Source: Strix aluco (Eukaryota; Chordata; Aves; Strigiformes; Strigidae). From it: 64,000 nucleotides of DNA. The number at the start of each line of letters is the position of its first letter. Positions within the stretch are counted from its first letter, which is position 1. The stretch is from assembly GCF_031877795.1 (NCBI RefSeq), contig NC_133934.1, positions 26,291,716-26,355,715 of the forward strand, given 5' to 3'. Below are positions 55,301 to 64,000 of this stretch, piece after piece. A program made the translations under genes and the position numbers. The notes under the pieces were generated by a model. The model saw only the letters and a program-made list of their open reading frames with translations. It was not told the DNA's origin and did no database searches.

Positions 55301-56388
55301 TGTTGTACATTGTCCTGCACTGCACCATTAAGAGGAGGCACTACAAAATCCTTCTATCTCCTATACCGTACTGTATTTTGCACACCTCAGGCTAGCAGGA
55401 ATGGTTACTGGTATTCTATTTCAGTTTTCTAGACAGAGCAACAGACAGTGTTTTGCCATGTTTGCTTCTGCAATAAAATTTAACAGTCCATTACCCAGGA
55501 CTGAAGTTCACCTTTTACTCTGCTTTTAATATCTTGTAGCAGAATCCATAAAAAGAAACAGTTCCCTGCACTGCCTCCTCAGAGTTGACTGCTCCTGGGC
55601 CTGCAAATTCCCCTGTCCCGTGTGAGCGTCTCCAAGGGAAGGGTGAGAGTGGGAAGAGGGCAAGGAGCTGGGCCAGGAGAGAGATGTGTAAGGAACTGCA
55701 GCTTTTTCCAGCGAGCATAAGGGGTAAAAAAATAGATGGGAACTGCCGTATGGGCAGGTGAAGCAGATTCTCAAGGCATGTGAAACCACCCCACCCCCCC
55801 GGTTATTTTTGCTCAGGAACCTCACCAGAAGACATGTCAGCTGCTTCTTGAGGCAGCTGTTTCCTCAGGGACACCTCAGACTTTTCCCCTGCTACCTCGG
55901 CCCCCCCCCAGCCCAGCCCTCCCCAGAGCACTCCTTCACCCCCTTTTCCGGCCCGGCGCCTCAGGGCTCCCCTCTGCTGCGCGCTGCGGACACAAGGCCG
56001 GGCCGGGGAGGCCGGGAGGGCAGCGCTGCCCGCGGCGGGAGCCATGACAGCACAACCGCCTTAACTCTGCCCCGGGGCCCGCCAGCGGCGGGGGATGGCG
56101 GCCGGCTTCTGCATGCAGACGTTCGTCCTCACGCTGTCGCCGGGAACCCGCCCGGCCCATGACAGGGTGAGCGGCGGCCGCCCGGCAGACAGGCGTCTCC
56201 CGGGGCGAAACCCCCAAGCCTCCTGAGGAGACGGCAGCATCCTTCCCTCGGGGCAGCGGGGAGGAGGAGGCCGAGAGCGCCTGCTGCCGCCGGCCAGCAC
56301 TCGACCCCCACCGTCGGGGAGCCCCGGTGCCCGCTCCGCGCGCACGGCGGCCCCTCCTGAGCGGCGGCGGCAAAGCCGGCTGCCCTAC

Positions 56389-56400
56389 CGCGCATGCTCG
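56389..56400. promoter_or_regulatory. NRF1-like site
   Basis: CGCGCATGCTCG resembles the NRF1 palindrome TGCGCATGCGCA, with a well-kept left half and central GCATGC. It lies about 106 bp upstream of the UBE2K ATG. Confidence 0.5.
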
Positions 56401-56406
56401 GCGCGG

Positions 56407-56418
56407 GCGCCATTTTGG
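56407..56418 (+). promoter_or_regulatory. YY1-like site, probable start-site region
   Basis: GCGCCATTTTGG matches the YY1 core (GCCATnTT). YY1 elements in CpG-island promoters often sit at or just after the transcription start, so UBE2K transcription probably begins within a few tens of bases of here. The start itself is inference. Confidence 0.5.
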
Positions 56419-56505
56419 TGGGGCCGGGAGTTATCCAGCGAGAGCGGCGGCGGAGCTCGCTGGGCCCGGCTCGGAGGCAGCGGCGGGTGGGTGCTCGCTG
56501 CGGAG
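56415..56505 (+). other. UBE2K: UBE2K 5' untranslated region (start approximate)
   Basis: GC-rich leader between the presumed start region and the ATG. It contains no upstream ATG. Confidence 0.5.
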
Positions 56506-56568
56506 ATGGCTAACATCGCGGTGCAGAGGATCAAGCGGGAGTTCAAGGAGGTGCTGAAGAGCGAGGAG
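56506..56568 (+). CDS. UBE2K: UBE2K exon 1 (residues 1-21), ubiquitin-conjugating enzyme E2 K
   Basis: Encodes MANIAVQRIKREFKEVLKSE plus E, which is the first alpha helix of E2-25K/HIP2 and identical to the mammalian protein as I recall it. UBE2K is a class II E2 with a UBC fold and a C-terminal UBA domain. It accepts ubiquitin from E1 and builds Lys48-linked chains in the cytosol. Only exon 1 is in the window, so the catalytic cysteine and UBA domain lie beyond 64000. The ATG context is strong (G at -3 and +4). The exon ends in phase 0 at GAGGAG before GTCAGAG, a usable but not optimal donor. The gene is head-to-head with SMIM14. I searched by eye for exon 2 up to 64000 and did not find it. 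Confidence 0.96.
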
Positions 56569-59500
56569 GTCAGAGCCTCTCCCCCCTCCCCCGCGTGCCG
56601 CCGCCACCCTTCCCCGTGTGTGCGCGTCTCTGTGAGTGTGGGCAGCGGGGGAAGGAGCGGGTGCCCCGCCGGCCTGCGCGGGGGCCCCGCTTCCCCCTCG
56701 GCCCCACCTCCCCGCGCTGGGGGTGGGCCCGTCCCACGGCCTCGGGGAGGGGAATGGCGATTCCCGGGGAGACGGGACCCGCCGGCCGCCGGGAGAGGGG
56801 AGGAGGGGGCCGCGGAGCCCCTCCCCCAGCGGGCAGTGGGAGCCGGCGGCGGCCTGGGGGGGGGATGGGGGAGTGAGGAGCGGGGCCGGCGGGCCGGGCC
56901 TAGGAAGTGGCGGCGGCGGCGGGGGGCGCGGCCCGAGGAGGCCGGGCAGGCAGGCCCCCGGCGAGGGTCCCCGCGGCGGGCGGCCGATGCCCGGGAGCGC
57001 GCTGCCAGGCCAGCGGGGCGGGGCGGGGCCTGCCCGGCGCGGGGCGCCCCCGGCTCGCGCCCTCCCGCGCCCCTCCGCCCGCGCGCCGCCGGGCCCACGC
57101 GCCTCTCTGCCGGGGAGAGGCTTGTCCGTGCGGGCCGGGAGGTGATGAAGCGAATTGGGGCGGCCGAGGTGGAGGGTACGTGATCTCGCACATCCCCTTC
57201 AACTCGCCCCTCTAGTCAGCCGGTGCCCGAGGCTGGAGAGTATGGTTTTAATTTATTTTTCTCGAAGGGTTGCAAGTAAATCCCTATTTATTTAGGTTAC
57301 TTTAATACAGAACTTCCTTTATCCCACTGCAGGCTTACTCACCTTCAGGTGGATGCATTTAAAGCCTCACTCGTTTCAGTCATGTTACCTCGTTTCCTGA
57401 ACAGTATGTTCTGAGGTATGTGGTCAGGAAGAGAGGCTGACTACTTACAGGGGGACATTAAAGTTGTGATCAGTTTGGGGGAATATATAGCAGCGTTTCA
57501 TCAACACAGCTTTTGCTGTGTCTGTATCTGAGTTGGTGGACGTCAGCCACATAGGTTTTAGTAGTTGTGTCGTCATTGTGGTCCTACTTGAGATGTTGTT
57601 GCAGGTTAGATGCTTGTGAAATGTTAATGTGAAAATGTAACTCTTAAAGCTCGTCTTTTAGAAATCTGGACGTAATCACAGAGGAAAAATCGAGAGAATA
57701 ATTTTTGGAAGATCCTAATGACTTAAGGAAGACGTGTTTAGGGTAGCTGTAGTTGAGGTACTTTAAAATTAAGTGTGTGCTAGCAGCATTGTTGCTATGC
57801 AGCTTGAACTAGCCCCTAGAAAAATGTAGGGGCCTTGTTTTACAGCTGCCTTGAGAGCCTGGGCTGATTTCACCAATATATTGCACAGTGAATACAGAAT
57901 TGCATGTAAACTAAGAGAAATTTCTAGGTGGATACCTTTATACCAAAGCTAGAAAATCTAGACCTTGTACCCCGTATAACCAGCTGATACTGTGGGAACA
58001 AAGAAGTCTTTATTTGAAAGTGTTGTCTGAAGGCTTCAAGACCCTTTCCCTTTGCTTTATGTGGAAAAAAAGAAGCCTTAACTTACATAGGTTTTGGGGG
58101 AGATTCATGCTAAATTTTCTTACTGTAAAGGTTGGATCTAGTGAGCACATTTTTCACTATTCCTGTTTGTTTAGTCTATGCATTGAAAGGCTCAGTACAG
58201 AATGTTGGAAATAAATAGTTTTATGAAATAGCCTTTAAGCTGTCTAAAGCTTCCAAGAAATAAGACCACTGTTCTTATGAAACTAAAATTATGATATTTT
58301 AAAATTAAAATACACGAGTTTATTTCTTCTTTTTCCTACCATTAACAAGCTACATATGAATGTTATTCTGATATAGCAGTGTGTATAAAGTTGCTGTTTA
58401 CAGAATACACTAACTCCCCTGTCTTGAATGCAGAATTTCAGCATTACTCAATGGTTGTGTAAGTTGCAAGCAAAGTTTTTTGTCAGTGTTTGTACATTGA
58501 AAGGCAGTCAAACTATGGTGTCAGCACCATTGAGCATGAAAACATACGGAGTGAGATGGTGAGTGGAGGTATAACTAAATACTACAAATTACAGAGGAAA
58601 AAAATGGGGGTTTTATGTGAGTTGTGAACTAAAATGATTATCAAACCTTCTTTAAAAAAAAGAAAACTTTTTCATGAACAGTGATGCTGAATTTGTTATT
58701 TAGAAGTTTTAAGTCCCTCACTGAAGGTAAAGTGGCTCACATGATCTACATCTAAATTATTCTTGATTTGATGCTTTGAGCTACACCTGAACATGAAGAG
58801 CAGCCCCCCTGTTTCCTTGCAGATGCTACTGAGCAGAAATGCCTGGGGGAGGGGTCAGGCACACTTGGAATGCCTACATAGGAAGTTTGTTCTCTCTCTT
58901 CTTCTAGTACTCACTTTTGAGCTGAAATAGTGGTGGAACCAGAAATGTTTTTAAAAGGGATCAGCTGGATGGCAGTTAATTCCTTCTGTATTTGAAGTAT
59001 GTATTGGAAGCACCAAATTTCACTTCTGAATATCAGTGAAGAAAGAGTTCTGAAAAGTGTGTTCATCCTTGCTGTGGATAAAAGGATCTATGGATTCTTG
59101 GACAAGGATGCTGTGGATCCTTGCTGTCCATATGACTAAATATAGTCTTCATATTAGTGCTTTCTGTTATCTTAACTTAAATGGCATTTCTGGAAAATCA
59201 CTGAGATGTGAATATTAGACCATCTTGCTCTCTGGTTTACAGATAGAGATGGAGGACTTACAATTTTTTTAAGTTCAGTCTGAGGCGGCTTGTGTAAACA
59301 CTTGAAAAAGTGTTTAAAGTATTTTCGTACTTTAGCAACAGAAGCATTTTTGCTCTGCTTGCTTTATTATTTCTAGCTTTATTATAAGCCTATACATTAA
59401 CTTAAGAAGTGGGATATTGTGTATTTACGAGAGATCCTTGTAACTTTGCATCTCTTTAATATTTGAGTTAAATAGATGAATAAAATAACAATTTATTTGT

Positions 59501-61399
59501 CAAGAGTGCACTCCAAAGTATGATTTAAATAAAACTTTTTCCCTTTGTGTGTGGAAAAAGCTTTAAAATCTTGAGGTAGATGAGGTACTGCATCTTTAAC
59601 AAAGATAAAGCTGTTAAGTTAGTCTAGGTGGTAGCTTGACTGGTTAAGTATGTGTTAAGGGTACTGTACTATGCTTGTATTAAAACTCTAAAATGAGTAA
59701 GCGGTACATGAAATCAGATCATACTCCAAATCCTAGTCTAGGCAAGGCATCAGTTGCTCAACTTTACCTCTTTTCTTGTTCTGTCACTTCATTAATCTGT
59801 GATCTTGTTGGTTTTATGGGCTGAAATTCTAAAGTGGCAAAACATATTTTGAACAAAAGTATGAGGCTGCAGCATGACAGAGAAACCAATAAATAGGTGG
59901 AGGGAGAATAGTATCCCACTTCTGATAAGTGGGAGAATGCTTTGGTGAAGGTTAGTTGGTATTATTTTGGAATAGAGTTACTAGAATGCTGCTGTGGGTA
60001 GCCAGATCCTTACCTGCTCTCTGTTTATAAGCAGCTATCTTATGACAGAGAGAATCTGTCTGGCATTTAACAATTAATAGAAACATGCTGAAAAATCTTG
60101 TGGGCACTTGAAGACTGATGCTGAGAAGTGGTTGTAGTTCATCAGGTTTGTTAAACAATGTGTGACTTGTTTTCATATTTTAATAGAGCATCAGTGTTAC
60201 GCTTTAGAGAAATTATATTATGCTAGCATTCAAGGATTCGACATTTAATTGGCCATGCAGTTTCTGTCATCATGTGGAAATGTAAGGTGGTTTTTGGCCA
60301 TTTCTTAAGTCAGAGGCTAGTAGAGACCTTACAATGAAACCACGACGCTGGTACTGAAGGTAACACACTGGGAAACATAGCTTTCTCCTAGCAAGAAGAG
60401 AGTTGCTAGTATCTCTACCACAAAATGTTCTTCTCACAAATATCAAGAAGCAGGGGCTTATCTGTATGGAAGGTAAACCCAGATAGAGCTGAGAATAAAT
60501 TAAACTTAACTGCAGTTATGGAATATGAATATCTGCATGAGCAGATATCTGAAGTAGCAGTTAAAACTTGTAACTTGCTTGAATCCAAAATAGCGTTCAG
60601 GCGGAGACAGTAGGTTAATGGCAAAATTTGAAGTACTTAATTTCCAAGAAGGAAGTGGGTGTTTGTTTTGGAGTCCGCATGTGTGTTTGTGATTTACAGG
60701 AGAAAGGAAAGATAATGGTAGTCTGCCATACCATGTTCCTTCTTAGGCTTTTAGAGTTCTAGGGGGTAGCTCTGTTGAGTAGCTCTGGTGTTTTTATCAT
60801 TGCCTGTAGTAGTCTTGTGATTTGTGTCAGTTCATAGTAAGATGCTAAGTGGCATGTCTGAAGTTTTCTTGCTATTTGGAAAAGCCATAAGCATTTAATC
60901 TTCAGGCTCAGAAAAACTTCATTACTTTGGTTTGTTTATATTTGGGCAGTGTTGGGTGCTAGAAGTTGAATTCAGCAAGATAGAAACTTCTAGTAGTAAT
61001 TGTGCTTTAGTGTTACTAGAAGGGCCTGTTGGAAATTGTGGATGCTTGTTTCTCTTCTCATTCACCGTGTAGAGCCAGTGCAGATATATAAGAATGAGAT
61101 GTCTTCTATTATGGCTCCTGACTAAGCAGCAGATTTTTTTTTTAAACAGTGTCCATTTTCTGCTAATACATATGCTTAATTTTTTATTTGTAAGAATAGT
61201 CTCGTTGAAGTCAGTAGAGGTTTAGTGAGTGCAGTGGGACTGTGTGTGTGAATAAAGCTAGAGCATGCCTAGTTAATTAAAAGGCATAAAATTAAAAAAG
61301 GTGTAAAGATGAGCACTTTTAAACTGACATATTGGTACCAGTCTCTGTTAAGCTTCTGAAGCCTGTCAGAAGGCTTGCATATGATAAAAAAAGTGGTGG

Positions 61400-62212
61400 T
61401 GGTGGGGTCTTGGAGCACAGGGCTGCTATGCAAAGGGGTCTTAGTAGGCTGGAGAAATGAATGGGCTGACAGGAACCTTTTGAAGTTCAACAGAGGTAGG
61501 TACGGAGTCCTGCATCTGGGAGGAAGTAATGCCATACATCAGTACATACTGACTGGAAACAAAGCAGGCTGGCAGAAAAAGACCTGCCTGACCTAGTGGA
61601 GAGCAAGTTGAACATGATTCGGCAGTGCTCTTGTGGCAAAGAAGCCCAACCACATACTGGTCTGCATTAGCAAGAATGTAGTCAGTGGATTGTGAGAAAT
61701 GATTCTTCACCCCTGTTCCATGCTTATGAGACCATACCTGGTGTACTGTGTCCAGTTTTGGGCTTTCCAATGTAGGACACTGATATACTGGAGTGAGCCC
61801 AGCAGAACACCATCAGTGTGGTTAAGGGGCTGGAGCACATGATGTGTGAGGAGAGGGTGAGAGAACTGATGTTGTTGAGAGAATTGTTTAAAGGGACATC
61901 TTCCTGTCATCCACAAATGTCTAATGAGAGGCTCTGGAGAAGAGCCAGACTTGTCTCAGAAGTACATGAAGATAGGATGAAAGGCAACAGACACAAGCTG
62001 GAATGTGGGAAATCTGACTAGACACTGGGGAAAAAATTACCGTGATAGTAGTCAAACACTTAAACAGATTGACCAGCAAGGTTGTAGAATCTGTATCCTT
62101 GGAGATATTTTAAAACTCAAGTTCTTGAGCAACCTGCTCTCATTGGACCTGCTTTGAGCAGGAGGTAGGACTAGAGGCCGCCCAGGTGTCTCTTCCTACA
62201 TGATTCTGTATT
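61400..62212 (+). mobile_element. CR1 LINE 3' fragment, ~0.8 kb, degenerate
   Basis: Recognisable CR1 landmarks in order: a CTGGAGAAATGAATGGGCTG segment, TACGGAGTCCTGCATCTGGG, the GAGACCATACCTGGTGTACT and GTGTCCAGTTTTGGGC block, GGGGCTGGAGCAC, AGCAACCTGCTCTC and AGGTAGGACTAGAGG, ending in an ATGATTCTGTATTT-like tail. It covers the end of the former reverse transcriptase frame and the 3'UTR, with frames broken. It is sense-oriented to UBE2K. The 5' boundary is approximate. Confidence 0.9.
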
Positions 62213-63789
62213 TCTAGTATAAGTTTGGTTTTTCATTACTGTGTTTTTTCTGTTTGTGAAAGAAAACATACAGACAGAAGCTCCAGCTCTGTTGCCACAC
62301 CTGGTAAAACTTTCCCCTGTAAACAAATTGAAAAATTTTAAAGTAGACTTTTTAGTTCTGAAGTTCCCATTATTGTAAGACAATAATGAATCCTCTTCAA
62401 ATCAGAGGCTGGGTTTTTCTGGTAGATGCAACACTGTTAGGGTTTTTAGGTTGAACAAGTTCTTGGTTGGAACCCTAAACATAGAACAGATATGAGATCC
62501 ATAATGCTTCTTTAAGCTGCTTCTCTAAAATATGAAGATAATTTTCAGTTTAAAATAGTTGTTTGTGAGATCCTTTGTACATTCCCAAAAAGAATTTTGT
62601 CTATAGTGTATTTCAAGACATGCCTGTAATTTTTCAGCAAGACAAGGTTTAGACCTGTTTCCTATAATTATATAAAAAGGATACTGAAATGCCATTACTG
62701 TGCATCTTTGGTTTTCTTAATTCTGTCTATGGTGTATTTTGTTACATCTTCCAATTTGTACTGGAAAATAACGCAGAATGGGTTTGTAGATCTTTGCCTT
62801 CAAATGAGTTTGTCTGTAAGTCACTTTTTTGGTAACTAAAAAGTAGTTGGCTCAAACCAAAATGCATTTACTAGAAAGTTTTAAGAAAACTGTTTATTAA
62901 TCTCACTTCTAAAGTGATCTTTCTGAATTATTAGTTTACTTACAGTTTTACACCTGTTTATCTGAACCATGTAGCTGTTTTTCAAGTTCTATGAATATAA
63001 TTACCATTGCACTTTTAAGATCAGTATTACATAGATACTAATAAGCACTAGTATTATGAATATTACTTAAATCTGTGGTTCAAAATACTTAACATACGAT
63101 GTTAGTGATCGTTTGACCAGACCTATGAGTTGGCCAAATATTCGTAGTGGGAATATTCGTGCAGGGAGGCAAGAAAGTTCTATTGCTCATTCCTGTGTTC
63201 AGTTAGTGGTATTTTTTCATGTTAACATGTATCCAGTTGAGTCCAGATTTCTAGTGAATGGTCAACATTCTGCCACTAGAGTTGGCAGAATCCTAAAGAT
63301 TTTGGGATTAAGTGGAAAACCAAAAAATACTTGGTCTCCATTGAAGTCAGGCTCATTTGATTGTCTTTGGTAATCTCTTAAAAACCTGAGGAAAGAGAGC
63401 AGTCACTGGTTACAGGACTGGATCAGTTTAGGATTAGGGGTTAGGCCGCAGCTACCAGATGGTACCCTCTGACCACAACTGTTGGTGGACCTAAGGGGTA
63501 GTAGGAAGTAGCCAATCCTTTAACCTTCCCAGTCTCCCATTCATTCTTCTGTGCTTGTTTTCAGGAGTTTGGCTTTAATAGGAAGGAAGTGTACGAGTCC
63601 TAAGGTTAGTTCATTTTACTCAGTACGAAATGTAAATAAGTTAATGTTTTATCATAGTAAATTTGTGTAACTATAAACTGCAAGAAAGTGCTGGTTAGCA
63701 GCCCAATCCTGAGTTGTCTAATGGTTGCATTAAACTTGTTAAACTAGTGCAGGTACTTAGTGTAGTTCTTAAGTTTTTCACCTGTTAAA

Positions 63790-63852
63790 CGATATAATGG
63801 TTGGACTAGATGATCTCCAAGGTCTTTTCCAACCTAGATGATTCTGTGATTT
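63790..63852 (+). mobile_element. CR1 extreme 3' end (about 60 bp)
   Basis: GGTTGGACTAGATGATCTCC, then AAGGTCTTTTCCAACC and GATTCTGTGATTT, which is the diagnostic CR1 3' terminus. It is a very short truncated insertion, sense to UBE2K. Confidence 0.92.
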
Positions 63853-64000
63853 CTAGCTTGTTTCATAATCCTAGTAAGGATTGTTGTTGTTACTATAGTT
63901 CATCACTTCTACACCAATAATTGCTACTGGTATTAAATTGAGAAAATGCTTTGAGTTAAACTTTGTCATTAATATGCAGACTTATCTTTTTGTCTCTGAC

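Larger units (their letters stand above)
42361..55900. other. Intergenic region between SMIM14 and UBE2K
   Basis: About 13.5 kb of mostly AT-rich DNA. It contains a CR1 tail (48350-48667), a 29-bp tandem duplication (49138-49188) and a small CpG-rich patch (52018-52300). I recognise no coding exon. The longest frame, 53662-54102 (146 codons, plus), is of a length expected by chance in 64 kb of AT-rich sequence read in six frames. Confidence 0.8.
55930..57190. promoter_or_regulatory. UBE2K: CpG island, UBE2K promoter and exon 1
   Basis: About 1.25 kb of very GC- and CpG-rich DNA spanning the UBE2K start codon. It contains NRF1-like and YY1-like sites just upstream of the start codon and Sp1-type GGGGCGGGGCGGGG boxes downstream in intron 1 (about 57015). 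No TATA box is seen, which fits a housekeeping promoter. Confidence 0.9.
56569..64000 (+). other. UBE2K: UBE2K intron 1 (runs off the right edge)
   Basis: The first 600 bp or so are CpG island. The rest is AT-rich intron with two CR1 copies (61400-62212 and 63790-63852). Other stretches (57200-61400 and 62213-63789) contain only short chance open frames and nothing I recognise. Confidence 0.88.

Noticed and set aside
56385..57191. 268-codon minus-strand frame opposite UBE2K exon 1
   Set aside because: Same GC effect; overlaps the real exon on the other strand and has no family resemblance.
60425..60613. 62-codon frame in UBE2K intron 1 considered as a possible exon
   Set aside because: Sequence does not match UBE2K exon 2 or any family I know, and no convincing acceptor and donor pair flanks it.

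Overview
This is a vertebrate nuclear window, almost certainly from a bird. It holds four CR1-type LINE tails, two solo LTRs with ERVL-like 5-bp target duplications, long introns, and two sharp CpG islands in AT-rich DNA. The long first LTR (8684-9671) resembles LTRs I associate with Neoaves rather than chicken-like birds; that species hint is weak. There is no bacterial-style gene organisation, and nearly all long open frames are chance or GC-driven.

Layout: (1) 1-~42.1 kb is SMIM14 (small integral membrane protein 14), transcribed leftward. Four coding exons can be placed to the base: 26771-26697, 10744-10696, 2298-2150 and 1574-1542. They splice in consistent phase into a 101-residue protein with one membrane span and a Pro-rich tail. 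A non-coding first exon with a good donor at 41942/41941 lies in a CpG island at about 41.59-42.36 kb. The 3'UTR runs off the left edge. (2) About 42.4-55.9 kb is intergenic, with one CR1 tail and a small CpG-rich patch at 52.0-52.3 kb. (3) A second CpG island (about 55.93-57.19 kb) is the promoter and first exon of UBE2K (E2-25K/HIP2 ubiquitin-conjugating enzyme), transcribed rightward. Only exon 1 (56506-56568, 21 codons) is inside the window; the rest to 64000 is intron 1, carrying two CR1 copies.

The two genes are thus head-to-head, about 14 kb apart. This is the order and orientation I know for this pair in mammals (4p14 in human), where the gap is several times larger from memory. Both solo LTRs and the CR1 in SMIM14 introns are antisense to the gene.

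I found no convincing undescribed system. The items most worth a second look are the LTR with a perfect target duplication and a 44-bp triplicated U3 segment, the paired AATAAA hexamers on the divergent side of the SMIM14 promoter, the GC pentanucleotide repeat and G-quadruplex motif beside SMIM14 exon 1, the isolated CpG-rich patch at 52 kb, and a two-residue insertion with an N-x-S sequon next to the SMIM14 membrane span.
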